Part shown: positions 9,083 through 17,691 of the stretch, in pieces
Position numbering within the stretch: the first letter of the stretch is position 1
Layout: each line of letters begins with the position of its first letter
Assembly: GCA_045591485.1 (NCBI GenBank)
Contig: JAZNSV010000059.1
Coordinates: 1 to 30,981, forward strand
Source: Colimorpha sp045591485
Lineage (GTDB): Bacteria; Bacteroidota; Bacteroidia; Bacteroidales; P3
Reading direction: 5' to 3'
DNA length: 30,981 bases
Made by a program: the position numbers and the translations under genes
The notes under the pieces: model-generated
What the model was told of the DNA's origin: nothing
Seen by the model: only the letters and a program-made list of their open reading frames with translations
The model's database searches: none

Positions 9083-10560
9083 TTGCGCCCCCTTCTTTTT
9101 TTGCGACTTCTCTGTGCTTTCTTTTTCTTGGCGGCCTTGGCTTTCTGCGGCTTCACCACGGGCTTCTGCGCCTCGTAGCGTTTTTCAAGCTTGTAGAGTT
9201 CGTAGCTGTTGGTCAGCGCTTCCGAAAGCCGGTCGCCCATCAGATCGGCACCTTTCTGCGAGAAATGGATATAGTCTTTGCCAGCCAGACCCTGGCGCGA
9301 CCAGACAGGCATGGTGTTCCATCCGCCCATGGCATGGTAGATGCTCCAATAGGCGGCATCGTGGGCATTGGCTGTCGCGATGAGGCTGTCTATGAGTACC
9401 GGTATCATCGGATAGGTCTGCATCTCGCCCTTGATGCGCTTGCTCATATCGGATGGACCGATGAACAATATCTTGGCATCTGGGCAGCAGCGATGCACGT
9501 GGTCGATCTGCTTGCCTATCGACCGGCAGTAGTTCGAAATCTGGTTTGTGTCTTTGAAATACGGCACCGAGTTGCCGCCGAACTGCATAATGATAAGGCC
9601 GATATCCATGGTGGAGTAGGCCGCTGTCAGCAGGTCGGCGTTCACCAAGGTGAACTGCTGTCCTGAGCATCCGCGCATCGGAATATTGTCCACTGCCACG
9701 CCGCCACTGTCGCTGTCGACCAACACTGCATAGAGGTCGGCGTTGCCGCTCACCTGCATCTTAATGCCGTCGGTGGTGGTGTCTGTTTGCCACCCGACAA
9801 TACCCACACCCTTTTGCGTGGCTTGGGTCTTATGCTGCTCCTTTTTGTTTTTCAGGTTGGTAAATTCGCAGCTCACCGAACTGCGGTTGTTGCTTATAAG
9901 CTGCACACGGTTGAAGCTCTTGGCGCGATTGTCGACTCGGTTTGTATTGGCCGCCTTGACGGTTACAGTGGCGCTGCCGCCTTCGAGACGGAAGCTCTGC
10001 ATCATCGGGCCGTAGTGGCCGTTGCTCTTCACAGCCAGACTGTCGCCAAACGAGGCCAGGTGTATCAGGTCGCCGTGGTTGCTCTGTCTGACGGTCAGTG
10101 TCGGCGTGATGGTCTGGAATGGAAGCATGCCCGGACCGCCACCGCCGAATATTTGCTGCATGTTGGCTCTCAGACGCGATGTCATGTGGTCCATCTCGAT
10201 CTGCGAGTCGCCGTAGTGCAGCACACGCACGGTGCGTTTCTGGCTCCGAGCCTGCTCTATGTTGGCCCACATGGTGTTGAAGTAGCCGTGTGCGGGCATC
10301 CAGAAGCGCAGGTCGCCGCTGTCGACAAGTTTGGTGTAGAAGTCTATCGAGTCCTTGAGGGTCATCTGCTTCGGCGCTGCCGATGCCGTCGTGTCGGCAA
10401 GAGCCACAGCCGTGGTGTCTTCCTCCACCAGCGAATGTATCGTCGGGTAGCGCAGATGCAGACCGCCGATGCTGATACCGTCTTCAGGAAATACAAATGC
10501 TGCCACAGTGAGTATAGCGATGATGGCAGCCAAAAATATTAGTATGTTGCGAGCCTTCAC
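9079..10560 (-). CDS. Membrane-anchored SGNH/GDSL hydrolase with a polybasic tail
   Basis: A 493-residue protein with an uncleaved-looking N-terminal membrane segment (residues 5-23), then an extracytoplasmic SGNH domain. Visible residues are LHYGDSQIEMD with S119, MQFGGNSV with N330, and DYIHFSQKGADLMG with D429 and H432. A long beta-rich insertion separates the first and second blocks, as in its neighbour; both carry GQQFT in this region and they are probably paralogues. The last 24 residues are almost all Lys, Arg and Ala. The start is a GTG inside a GTGA overlap with lpxD. A role with the MBOAT protein in surface acylation is inferred from position and family. Confidence 0.87.
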   Translation of the reverse strand: MKARNILIFLAAIIAILTVAAFVFPEDGISIGGLHLRYPTIHSLVEEDTTAVALADTTASAAPKQMTLKDSIDFYTKLVDSGDLRFWMPAHGYFNTMWANIEQARSQKRTVRVLHYGDSQIEMDHMTSRLRANMQQIFGGGGPGMLPFQTITPTLTVRQSNHGDLIHLASFGDSLAVKSNGHYGPMMQSFRLEGGSATVTVKAANTNRVDNRAKSFNRVQLISNNRSSVSCEFTNLKNKKEQHKTQATQKGVGIVGWQTDTTTDGIKMQVSGNADLYAVLVDSDSGGVAVDNIPMRGCSGQQFTLVNADLLTAAYSTMDIGLIIMQFGGNSVPYFKDTNQISNYCRSIGKQIDHVHRCCPDAKILFIGPSDMSKRIKGEMQTYPMIPVLIDSLIATANAHDAAYWSIYHAMGGWNTMPVWSRQGLAGKDYIHFSQKGADLMGDRLSEALTNSYELYKLEKRYEAQKPVVKPQKAKAAKKKKAQRSRKKRRGRK

Positions 10561-11570
10561 TTTTTCTCCAGTTTGTTGAGCCGCTCTGCTATTTTTTCAA
10601 TGTTTCTTACCAGTACCTCCACCTTGCGTCGTTTCGAGGCTTCCATTGCGGGGCTGCCGAATATCTGTACCCCTGACGGCACCGAGTGCGTCACTCCGCT
10701 CTGAGCGCCGATGGTCACCTTGTCTCCCACCGTGATATGGCCCACCAGGCCTGCCTGGCCGGCAATGATACACTCCTCGCCCACCTTGCAGCTTCCGGCT
10801 ATGCCCACCTGCGAGGCCATGGCGGTGTTGCGGCCCACCACAACGTTGTGGGCCACCTGGCACAGGTTGTCCACCTTCACGCCCTGACAGAGACGGGTCG
10901 AACCCATCGTGGCACGGTCGACACAGGTGTTGGCTCCCACCTCCACGTTGTCTTCCAGCACCACGTTGCCAATCTGGTCTATCTTGTTCCACGAGCCATC
11001 GCCCGTGGGGGCGAAACCGAATCCGTCGGCGCCGATGACGGCTCCGGCATGGATTATACAGTTACGTCCAATCTCCACCCCTTCGTATATCTTCACGCCC
11101 GGGTAGATTATGGTGCCGTCGCCGATGGTGCAATTGTCGCCAACCACGGTGTTGGGGTATATCATCACGTTGTCGCCTATCTTCGTGTGGCGTCCAATCA
11201 CGGCATACTGGCCAATATAACAATGCTTTCCAACCTTGCTGCCGCGGCCGACACTGCTCTTCCACGAGCGTCCGCGCGGTGGCTTGGTGCGTTCGTTGAA
11301 GGTGTGCAGTAGCAGTGCCACAGCCATGTAGGGGTTGTCGACGCGTATCAGCGTCGAGCCTATGGGCTGCTCCGGGACAAAGTCCTTGCGCACAATGACT
11401 ATCGATGCCTGTTGCTCGTAGATATAGTGAGTATATTTCGGGTTGCCCAGGAAGGTGATTCCGCCTTCGCATCCCTCTTCAATCTTGCAAGGCTTCCACA
11501 CCTTGACGTTCTCGTCGCCCTCAATGGTGCCGTGTACCTTGTGAGCCAGTTCTTTTGCTGTCAGTTGCAT
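10557..11570 (-). CDS. LpxD, UDP-3-O-acylglucosamine N-acyltransferase
   Basis: A 337-residue LpxD, which adds the N-linked 3-hydroxyacyl chain in the third step of lipid A synthesis using acyl-ACP. The N-terminal uridine-binding domain (1-100, with CEGGITFLGNPKY) is followed by a left-handed beta helix of hexapeptide repeats (about 105-310) and a C-terminal helix (VEVLVRNIEKIAERLNKLEKK). The catalytic His is H241 in QVAHNVVVGRNT; ADGFGFAPTGDGSWNKI and NTCVDRATMGSTR are family hallmarks. In many Bacteroidota lpxD is followed by lpxC-fabZ and lpxA; here the next gene is an SGNH hydrolase overlapping by 4 bases. It starts 6 bases after lptC, and the ATG at 11570 is clear. Confidence 0.96.
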   Translation of the reverse strand: MQLTAKELAHKVHGTIEGDENVKVWKPCKIEEGCEGGITFLGNPKYTHYIYEQQASIVIVRKDFVPEQPIGSTLIRVDNPYMAVALLLHTFNERTKPPRGRSWKSSVGRGSKVGKHCYIGQYAVIGRHTKIGDNVMIYPNTVVGDNCTIGDGTIIYPGVKIYEGVEIGRNCIIHAGAVIGADGFGFAPTGDGSWNKIDQIGNVVLEDNVEVGANTCVDRATMGSTRLCQGVKVDNLCQVAHNVVVGRNTAMASQVGIAGSCKVGEECIIAGQAGLVGHITVGDKVTIGAQSGVTHSVPSGVQIFGSPAMEASKRRKVEVLVRNIEKIAERLNKLEKK

Positions 11571-11576
11571 GTCGGT

Positions 11577-12125
11577 TCAATCTTCGAATTCGATGATGCC
11601 TCGCTGGTGGATTATCTGCATGTTTTCCATGCGTTGATCGCTTGTAAAGCCGTCGCCTATCGTCACGCGGTTGCCATTTTTGGCACGCACCGTGTGTTCG
11701 GAGTAGATGCGGTCTTCCGAGGCATCCCAGATGAGGTCTTGCAGATAGATGGTGTCGCCGTTGACGTAGTCAATAACCACCACGCTGTCGGTGGCTTCCA
11801 TCACGTCGCGGTCGTCGAGCGACACCGCATGTCCGGCTTCGATGCTGGTCTTCAGCCTGCTGTCGTCGCCATACATGCGCAGCTGCACGCGCCGGTCGGC
11901 TGTGCCGCTGTACACTGTCTTTGGACGTGGTTTTTCGTATTTCTGTATAAGCGGTGCGTCAAGCTCTATCTGGAGCTTGGCGCGCTCGCTGCGGCGCACG
12001 TGTGCGTCGCGCATCTCTTGTATGGCCGAGTCTGTGCGATCCTGCGGCAGCATGGCCTTGTCGTTGTGGCATGCTGCCGCCAGAATCGTCAGCGGTACAA
12101 GTATGGCTATGTGTTGCCGCTTCAC
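11577..12125 (-). CDS. LptC, LPS export periplasmic protein
   Basis: A 182-residue protein of the LptC/YrbK family, part of the periplasmic bridge that carries LPS from LptBFG toward LptA and LptDE. It has a hydrophobic N-terminus ending in LAAAC, a likely lipobox with Cys 19, and a beta-rich domain with the family feel (AHVRRSERAKLQIELDAP, then strands around MYGDDSRLKTSIEAGHAV and DTIYLQDLIWDASEDRIYSEHTV). The start is a GTG at 12123-12125, immediately after the TAA of the upstream gene, and no ATG exists before the lipobox. Position between an outer-membrane-protein block and lpxD fits the role. Confidence 0.88.
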   Translation of the reverse strand: MKRQHIAILVPLTILAAACHNDKAMLPQDRTDSAIQEMRDAHVRRSERAKLQIELDAPLIQKYEKPRPKTVYSGTADRRVQLRMYGDDSRLKTSIEAGHAVSLDDRDVMEATDSVVVIDYVNGDTIYLQDLIWDASEDRIYSEHTVRAKNGNRVTIGDGFTSDQRMENMQIIHQRGIIEFED

Positions 12126-13475
12126 TTATCGGGTTCTAACGATGGTGCTGACTCCAATCCATCCCGGCACGGTGAAGCTCTTGCCGTTCTCCAGACCAGC
12201 CATGAAGGCGTCGGCCTTGGTGGGATAGTGGGCGGCGTAGGTGCTGATGCTCTTGTTGCAGGCATCGACATTGGCTTCCGAGGGGTCGACGCTCTTGGCG
12301 CGGTTCAGGGCGTCGACGGCGGCCCAGTAGGCGCTCTTGCCACCGATGTTGTCCTCGCTGGCGCTCGACACACTCGAAGCGTAGAGCATGGCAATCATGC
12401 GGTAGGGGTCGCCCTTGGTGACGTCGGCGGCTGCGGCGGCATTGAACGAGGCACGGGCGGCGCTGTAGCTCTTAAGGTTGAATTGTGCCGTGCCGATGAG
12501 CATATAGACTTTGTATTTGTCTTTGGCATCGACTCCGGGCAGTGCGTCGTTGAGGTACTTGACTGCATCGGAGAACTGCTTCTTCGAGATGCACATCTGA
12601 CCCATGCGAATGGCGGTGGTGGGACTGGGCTCGAGGCGGTAGAGGTTCTCTGTGGCGCGGAAGAAAAGCTCTTCTTCTGTGCATCCCTTGCGCATCATGA
12701 TGCCGGTGATTTTTTTCAGCAGTTCGACGTTTTCGGGGTCGGCCTCGAATTTCTTGCCGTAGATTTCCACCAGCTGGTCGCAGCTGGCGTAGGGCGAGAA
12801 GGCGGCCTCGACGCCGGCTATGTAGCCGCGGATGGTGGCGGCCTTCACGCTGTCGGCGGCGTTTCTCTGCAGCTCGTCTTCGAGCAGGTCGCTGGCTATG
12901 TCGTAGTTGTCGACCACCAGGGTGGGCTCGGCGTAGCCGGCGCGCACATAGTTGATAGTGGCCTCCATGTATTTCACCAGATAGCCGGCCTCAAGGTCTT
13001 CGCCGCCGATTTTCACGGCTTCGGAATAGAGGGCGTAGTAGCGCTGCAGTCCTTCTTCTTTCAGTATCTCCTCAAGTTCGTTGGCTTTCCTGGCGGTGTA
13101 TTTGGCAGCCTCGCCGTAGGTGGCTATACGCTTGTCGTACGTGGCCATCAGCTCCTCGATGTAGGCATCGCGCTCCTCTTTGGTGGCGGCCTTGGCAATC
13201 TTCACTTTCAGGATGTTGGGACCGTTGATGTAGAGGTTCTTGCTCTGCTTCGGACATTTGGCCACAACGGTCTGCCAGTAGGGGTAGGCCTCTTCAAGGT
13301 AGCGGACGTCCTTGCTGGCTTTGTATTGTTTCACGTTCTCTTGGTAGAGCGACACCGATTCCAGTGTGGCCTGCATTGTTTCGTCGTCGCAACCCCAGTC
13401 GCGGGTCTGGGCCGCGGCGGGCAGGATGGCTGCCGAAAGCAGCATTCCGATCGTCAATGTTCTGAGTGTTTTCAT
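12126..13475 (-). CDS. Secreted helical-repeat (TPR-like) protein
   Basis: A 449-residue exported protein with a signal peptide (MKTLRTLTIGMLLSAAILPAAAQ) and a long series of amphipathic helix pairs. The clearest TPR-like units are about residues 290-370, with AIRMGQMCISKKQFSDAVKYLNDALPG and KVYMLIGTAQFNLKSYSAARASFNAAAAAD, and another unit near the C-terminus. A helical-repeat protein beside coaX and lptC is a recurring Bacteroidota arrangement, but its function is not established to my knowledge. It likely works in the periplasm as a scaffold. The stop touches the lptC GTG. A 69-base gap separates it from the barrel gene upstream; I see no TAnnTTTG box there. Confidence 0.8.
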   Translation of the reverse strand: MKTLRTLTIGMLLSAAILPAAAQTRDWGCDDETMQATLESVSLYQENVKQYKASKDVRYLEEAYPYWQTVVAKCPKQSKNLYINGPNILKVKIAKAATKEERDAYIEELMATYDKRIATYGEAAKYTARKANELEEILKEEGLQRYYALYSEAVKIGGEDLEAGYLVKYMEATINYVRAGYAEPTLVVDNYDIASDLLEDELQRNAADSVKAATIRGYIAGVEAAFSPYASCDQLVEIYGKKFEADPENVELLKKITGIMMRKGCTEEELFFRATENLYRLEPSPTTAIRMGQMCISKKQFSDAVKYLNDALPGVDAKDKYKVYMLIGTAQFNLKSYSAARASFNAAAAADVTKGDPYRMIAMLYASSVSSASEDNIGGKSAYWAAVDALNRAKSVDPSEANVDACNKSISTYAAHYPTKADAFMAGLENGKSFTVPGWIGVSTIVRTR

Positions 13476-13544
13476 TGTTATCTGTGTTTTTTGTTTATTC
13501 GTTGTTTTCAGTTTAGTATGCCACAGGGGCGTTTTATTGCTTTT

Positions 13545-14873
13545 TTAGTTGTATTTGCGTTGTGTGAACCAGCGCTCGCAGCTGCTGACGGCTATGCCGA
13601 ATGTCAGACAGTCGCGGCGCAGTATGTCTATGTCGCCCATGCTGCTGTAGGCCATGCTGAGGGTGAGCAGCGAGCGGCCTTTGCGCATCGGCAGGCTGAT
13701 GCCGGCGCCCACGCCCCACGAGTCGAACTTCTGCTCGCTGCCGCCGACGGTCAGACGCATGACGCCCTGCTCCATGTGTGCGCCCACGCTCCAGCTTATG
13801 CGGCCCCAGTAGGACGAGGCGTCCATGTCGCCCATGCGTTCCAGCCCCACAGCATAGCGGCCCGTGGGCCCGTAGGCTATGGCGCTGGTGCCGAAGACGG
13901 TGTGGGCCGAGTCTTCGGTATAGCGCAGTCCGCTCCATGAGGCGAAAGTGGCGTCTACAGAAAGCTGCCAGCGTCGGTCGTACTGCAGGCTCAGGCCTAC
14001 GCCCACTGTTTGCGGCTGTTCCAGGCGGCTGCTGAATTCGGCCTCCTCGCCGCGTGCGGGGAAGATGGTGTCTATCAGGCTTTCGTCGCTGCTGGCGTAG
14101 GTGTAGATGAGAGCCATATCGCCAACCTTGAGGTCCATATACGGCTTGTAGGTCAGGCCTATGCCGAGCGTCGTCTTCTCGCCAAGCTTCTGCCACATCT
14201 GCATGCCGAAGTCGAGCACCACGTTGCTCACCTTGGTGCGTTTGTAGCGACGCGAGTTGATGTAGTAGGTAGTGTCGTTGCCCATGAAGCGGTAGCTGAT
14301 GGCGCGCTCAATGCGGCCCGTGAGATAGCTCACGTTGAATCCTGCCTGCAGGCGGGTGCTCTTGCCGGCGGGTATGTTGAAAGCCGAGCCCAAAAACACC
14401 TGGTTCACACCGCCGGTGCCGTCGTAGATGGTCTTCATGGTGCCATAGCCGTCGCCAGTCTGTGCCGACACCGACGAATAGTCCATCGTGCTGTAGGGCA
14501 TCAGTCCGGCGCCCACCTTCCACCATTTGGTGACGGGCAGGCCGATGGCCAGGTAGCCCAGGTTGCCGTCGGCGTCGCGCTGGCTCTTGTCGCCGTTGCG
14601 CAGACGACTGGTCTGCACGTTGAGCCCCATGTCGAACACGAAGCTCTCTGTCTGTATGCCGGCATACGAGGCCGGGTTGAAGGGGTTGATGTAGTTGTTG
14701 CCCGAAAGGGTGATGATGGCACCCGAGCGTTGCGCCAGGGGCATGGTGTAGGGCTGGTCGCTCACGCCGACGCCGAACTGCGACAGCGGCATATTGAAGC
14801 CGTTCTGCGCCCATCCGTTGCCCACCAAACCTATCAGGCCGGTCAGAATCAATAGAAAACGTTTATTTGTCAT
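13545..14873 (-). CDS. Outer-membrane beta-barrel protein (FadL/OmpP1-like size)
   Basis: A 442-residue exported protein with a signal peptide (cut near GWAQ) and many alternating amphipathic beta strands rich in Tyr, Trp and Gly. The N-terminal part NPFNPASYAGI, which follows SGNNYI, resembles Bacteroidota barrel proteins encoded beside coaX. Strands such as TLGIGLTYKPYMDLKVGDMA, WQLSVDATFASW and YWGRISWSVGAHMEQ alternate with short turns. The C-terminal residue is Asn rather than the frequent Phe or Tyr. It is probably an outer-membrane channel or transport protein; the substrate is unknown. The ATG at 14873 overlaps the coaX end by 11 bases, indicating coupling. Confidence 0.78.
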   Translation of the reverse strand: MTNKRFLLILTGLIGLVGNGWAQNGFNMPLSQFGVGVSDQPYTMPLAQRSGAIITLSGNNYINPFNPASYAGIQTESFVFDMGLNVQTSRLRNGDKSQRDADGNLGYLAIGLPVTKWWKVGAGLMPYSTMDYSSVSAQTGDGYGTMKTIYDGTGGVNQVFLGSAFNIPAGKSTRLQAGFNVSYLTGRIERAISYRFMGNDTTYYINSRRYKRTKVSNVVLDFGMQMWQKLGEKTTLGIGLTYKPYMDLKVGDMALIYTYASSDESLIDTIFPARGEEAEFSSRLEQPQTVGVGLSLQYDRRWQLSVDATFASWSGLRYTEDSAHTVFGTSAIAYGPTGRYAVGLERMGDMDASSYWGRISWSVGAHMEQGVMRLTVGGSEQKFDSWGVGAGISLPMRKGRSLLTLSMAYSSMGDIDILRRDCLTFGIAVSSCERWFTQRKYN

Positions 14874-15567
14874 TGTATTTCAGTATCTCGTTCATTCCAA
14901 TCATTGTCAGCTGCGGCTGCAGCTCCCACGCCATGCCGTCAGAGGCAATGCGTCCGGCGTCGCCGCCGGTGAGCATCACACCCAGCGAGGGGCATTTCTC
15001 ACGATAGGCCGTCACAAAGCCCGCCAGGGCCAGCATCGTGGCGCCAAGCGTACCGGCCACTATGCACTCTTCTGTCGACCGCCCGACAACACAGGCGCGC
15101 GTCTGCCGGCCAATCTCCACCAGCGGCAGACGTGCCGTCTGGCTGTGCAAGGCCTGCAGTTGCATGTCGATGCCCGGCATGATGGCGCCGCCCCGGTAGG
15201 CGGCATCGCGGCCCACAAAGTCGACCGTGATGCAGGTGCCGGCATCGATGACAAGAGTGTCCGCACCCGGATGCAGCGCCCATGCGCCGCAAGCCGCAGC
15301 CACGCGGTCGGGCCCCAGGGTCAGAGGCGTCTTGTAGTCGAGCCGCAAGGGCAAGGGCGTGGCCGGACTCAGCACGGAGAGCTGCGGACGTATGGCGCGG
15401 AGCCTCTCCGGCGCCCCGTCGGCGTCGCCGCTGGCGCACACCATCACGCCGTCGGCCCCGGCCACCATGGCGTCGCCGGGCATGCCGTAGGCGTGATCCA
15501 CAAGTGTCTCACCCTCGAATGCAGCCCACTTCACAGCTGTGTTTCCTATGTCGATTGTCAGGTTCAT
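14863..15567 (-). CDS. Type III pantothenate kinase CoaX
   Basis: A 234-residue ASKHA-fold kinase that phosphorylates pantothenate, the first step of coenzyme A synthesis, in the cytoplasm. Motifs are DIGNTAVKWA at the start (phosphate-binding Asp 5), LGPDRVAAACGAW, VIDAGTCITVDFVGR and YRGGAIMPGIDMQLQAL, all diagnostic for type III enzymes. The ATG at 15567 is 4 bases after the pth stop; an earlier start would overlap pth. Length is normal for the family (about 240-260). Confidence 0.95.
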   Translation of the reverse strand: MNLTIDIGNTAVKWAAFEGETLVDHAYGMPGDAMVAGADGVMVCASGDADGAPERLRAIRPQLSVLSPATPLPLRLDYKTPLTLGPDRVAAACGAWALHPGADTLVIDAGTCITVDFVGRDAAYRGGAIMPGIDMQLQALHSQTARLPLVEIGRQTRACVVGRSTEECIVAGTLGATMLALAGFVTAYREKCPSLGVMLTGGDAGRIASDGMAWELQPQLTMIGMNEILKYNDK

Positions 15568-15571
15568 GTCC

Positions 15572-16219
15572 TCACTCTGCCTTTTTCTTACCATTGTGGA
15601 TGTTCATGGCGCGGTCGGGACCCTGTGTGGCGAAGCAGCGTATGGTCTCGCATGCCTCGTCCACCACCGGCTCAAGCGCGGCGCGCTCCTCGTCGTCGAA
15701 ACGGCCCAACACATAGTCGATCTGATGGCCGCGGCCGAAGTTGTTGCCCACCCCTATGCGCAGACGGCAGTAGGTCTGTGTGCCGAGGGCGGCCTCGATG
15801 TCGCCCAGACCGTTGTGACCACCGCCACTGCCCTGCTTCTTCATGCGCATGGTGCCCACCGGAAGCGCTATATCGTCGCTGACTACCAGCAGGTTGGCCA
15901 GGTCTATCTTGTCGGCCTGCAGCCAGTACTTCACGGCCTTGCCGCTGAGGTTCATATACGTTGTCGGCTTGATGAGCACCAACGTGCGGCCTTTGTGCCG
16001 CACCTCGGTGCGGTAGGCGTGGCGCTCCAGACTCCAGCGCGCGTCGGCGGCTTTGGCCAAAGCATCCACCACCATGAAACCAGCATTGTGGCGCGTGCCT
16101 TCGTATTCGGCACCCACATTGCCCAGTCCCACTATGAGATATTTGCTCACCGTCTCTTCTTGTTTATCTTCGCAATCCTTTCTTTTGCAGAAGGATATAA
16201 GCCATTTTGGCAGGTTCAT
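15572..16219 (-). CDS. Peptidyl-tRNA hydrolase Pth
   Basis: A 215-residue Pth, which releases peptides from prematurely dropped peptidyl-tRNA. Family residues are all present: GLGNVGAEYEGTRHNAGFMV with the catalytic His, PTTYMNLSGKAV, VVSDDIALPVGTMR and GSGGGHNGLGDIE. An N-terminal extension of about 22 residues (MNLPKWLISFCKRK) precedes KYLIVGLGN; similar extensions occur in other Bacteroidota. The ATG at 16219 is chosen because an in-frame TTG at 16240 lies within the promoter box at 16238-16245. A GTG at 16150, next to the conserved core, is an alternative. It leads the ten-gene run. Confidence 0.95.
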   Translation of the reverse strand: MNLPKWLISFCKRKDCEDKQEETVSKYLIVGLGNVGAEYEGTRHNAGFMVVDALAKAADARWSLERHAYRTEVRHKGRTLVLIKPTTYMNLSGKAVKYWLQADKIDLANLLVVSDDIALPVGTMRMKKQGSGGGHNGLGDIEAALGTQTYCRLRIGVGNNFGRGHQIDYVLGRFDDEERAALEPVVDEACETIRCFATQGPDRAMNIHNGKKKAE

Positions 16220-16237
16220 TTCTTCAGTTGTAAAGTG

Positions 16238-16245
16238 CAAAGATA
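16238..16245 (-). promoter_or_regulatory. Bacteroidota -7 box of the pth operon
   Basis: TATCTTTG on the minus strand, followed by CAC, matches the TAnnTTTG element. Transcription should start about 7-10 bases downstream, leaving a leader of roughly 12 bases before the ATG at 16219. A TTTG sits 12 bases upstream, closer than the usual 19-20. Confidence 0.75.
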
Positions 16246-16354
16246 CGATTATTTTTACAAACGAGAGCGTTAAAATTGTTTAAATGCCTTCACCGCTGCC
16301 GCCAATAGCCATCGCCAAAGCCTCAAAAAGTCCACCTCAAATCAAGCTATAAAT

Positions 16355-16454
16355 GTGCACCGGTAGTGCATATCAACGATACACCACCTATATATCAACG
16401 TTATTTCGACGATTGCAATCGTTGATGTATCGTTGATATGCACTACCGGTGCAC
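16355..16454. repeat. 100-bp palindrome with 29-bp perfect arms
   Basis: The arms 16355-16383 and 16426-16454 are perfect inverted copies (GTGCACCGGTAGTGCATA at the outer end, ending ACGATACA). The 42-base centre holds more copies of the word ATCAACG and a second perfect 14-bp palindrome, ACGATTGCAATCGT, at 16409-16422. No U tract follows on either strand, so it is not a standard terminator. The same words recur at 27160-27215, and a similar-sized palindrome occurs at 27293-27387. Confidence 0.9.
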
Positions 16455-16560
16455 TATGTGGACGCTTCTGGACCATACCTTTCTCCCCTGTATTGCACAA
16501 GATGGTCTCTTTTTTCCGAAAACCGGTGGCCTGTAGGGTCATTTTTCGGATGCGCCAGAG

Positions 16561-16568
16561 CAAAGGTA
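16561..16568 (-). promoter_or_regulatory. Promoter-like site pointing into the palindrome
   Basis: TACCTTTG on the minus strand, with a TTG 20 bases upstream, fits the Bacteroidota promoter spacing. No convincing gene follows before pth; it could start an RNA that covers the 16355-16454 hairpin or add transcription to the pth operon. Confidence 0.4.
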
Positions 16569-16666
16569 CGATTTTTTCTTTGTCTGCACAACGCTGAGCT
16601 CCAACCATTTGCCACAAGCGGAAAACTTTTTCTGAAGAAAAATTCTCACAGTTTGAAAAATATGTG

Positions 16667-16674
16667 TAACTTTG
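16667..16674 (+). promoter_or_regulatory. -7 box ahead of the membrane protein/regulator/creD unit
   Basis: TAACTTTG matches TAnnTTTG and lies 23 bases before the ATG at 16698. A TTTG occurs 11 bases upstream; there is no consensus box at 19-20. Confidence 0.65.
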
Positions 16675-16697
16675 CAGCGCAAAGGACTTCAAAGAAA

Positions 16698-17333
16698 ATG
16701 AAAAACAAGGATGTTTTAAAAGACATTAAGGACATACGCGCGATGATGGAGCGCGGGTCGCGCTTTACGGCCATCAACGGCTGGGGCGTGGTGGCAGTGG
16801 GCGTCATGGCCATCGTGGCCGCATGGGTCGCCGCCTCGCTCTTCGGCCAGGAGGGCGCCGGATGGCTCGCCACCCTCTACGGCAACACATCGCTGCTGTG
16901 GGCACGCAAGACACAGGTGGCCGTATGCGGCTCGCTGGCACTGGTGGCGGTGTGCGGCTCCACAGTCTTCTTTTCGTCAATGGCCATGGCCCGCCGACGC
17001 AACATGCCGTTCGCCTTCGACGCCACTATGCGCCGCCTGGTGTTCAATTTCAGCGTCCCGCTGCTGGCCGGCGGCATTCTCTGCCTGGCCCTCGTGCTGC
17101 AGGGCCACTACGGACTGACGTCGTCTATCATGCTCATATTCTACGGCCTGGCGCTGATTAATTGCCACCACTTCTCGCAGCCCGTGCTCGGCTGGCTGGG
17201 CTACGCCGAACTGGCCCTCGGACTGGCCGACTGCTTCGTGGCCACCCACGCACTGCTTTTCTGGGGCGTCGGGTTCGGACTGCTGCACATCGTGCTGGGC
17301 ATCTATTTGATTGTTAACGACCGCCGCTCATGA
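16698..17333 (+). CDS. Integral membrane protein paired with a winged-helix regulator (module 1)
   Basis: A 211-residue protein with a charged N-terminal helix (MKNKDVLKDIKDIRAMMERGSRF) followed by about six hydrophobic spans, starting AINGWGVVAVGVMAIVAAW and ending HIVLGIYLIVNDRRS. No catalytic motif is seen. Its last codons overlap the next gene's start by 4 bases (ATGA), so the pair is translationally coupled. An arrangement of the same kind (amphipathic helix, several spans, then a small winged-helix regulator) occurs at 22420-23331. The likely role is a membrane partner or sensor for the regulator, an inference from context only. Confidence 0.8.
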   Translation: MKNKDVLKDIKDIRAMMERGSRFTAINGWGVVAVGVMAIVAAWVAASLFGQEGAGWLATLYGNTSLLWARKTQVAVCGSLALVAVCGSTVFFSSMAMARRRNMPFAFDATMRRLVFNFSVPLLAGGILCLALVLQGHYGLTSSIMLIFYGLALINCHHFSQPVLGWLGYAELALGLADCFVATHALLFWGVGFGLLHIVLGIYLIVNDRRS

Positions 17334-17629
17334 TGGTTTCGCTCATAGGGTTGAACAAGGCTTTCGAGAGCCGCGCGCGCCTCGGCATCATGTCGGTGCT
17401 GATGGTCAACGACACCGTCGACTTCGCCACCATGAAGCAGTGGCTCGAACTGACCGACGGCAACCTGGCCAGCCACGCGCGCGCCCTCGAGGATCTGGGA
17501 TATATCGTGTGCGAAAAGCGCTTCATCGGACGCAAGCCGAACACTTCGTACCGCGCCACCCTCAAAGGACGCGAGGCTTTCCGCGAACACCTCGCCGCCC
17601 TCGAACAGTTTGTAAAAGAAGCAAAATGA
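17330..17629 (+). CDS. Winged-helix transcriptional regulator (HTH_34 type), module 1
   Basis: A 99-residue MarR/ArsR-like winged-helix protein: GLNKAFESRARLGIMSVLMVND, then DFATMKQWLELTDGNLASHARALEDLGYIVCEKRFIGRKPNTSYRATLKGREAFREHLAALEQF. The recognition helix is probably TDGNLASHARALEDLGY, followed by the beta wing. This small family commonly sits beside membrane-protein and creD genes. It starts with tandem ATGs at 17330. The 7-5-7 inverted repeat at 17646-17664, just downstream and ahead of creD, is a plausible binding site. Similar in size and pattern to 22420-22710. Confidence 0.88.
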   Translation: MMVSLIGLNKAFESRARLGIMSVLMVNDTVDFATMKQWLELTDGNLASHARALEDLGYIVCEKRFIGRKPNTSYRATLKGREAFREHLAALEQFVKEAK

Positions 17630-17645
17630 TTATTTTTTGGATACA

Positions 17646-17664
17646 TACTTTGAAACACAAAGTA
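17646..17664. promoter_or_regulatory. Perfect inverted repeat upstream of creD, possible operator
   Basis: TACTTTG and CAAAGTA flank AAACA, giving a perfect 7-5-7 repeat between the regulator stop and the creD ATG at 17692. Size and position fit a dimeric winged-helix protein site; binding is inference. Confidence 0.5.
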
Positions 17665-17691
17665 CTCTAATAGTTATAAAATAAGAATATC

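Larger units (their letters stand above)
16246..16697. other. Divergent intergenic region between pth and 16698
   Basis: No gene is supported here. It contains the -7 boxes of both flanking units, a 100-bp palindrome at 16355-16454, and a further promoter-like site on the minus strand at 16561-16568. A 116-codon open frame on the minus strand runs through the palindrome and the promoter of the neighbouring gene and looks accidental. Confidence 0.7.
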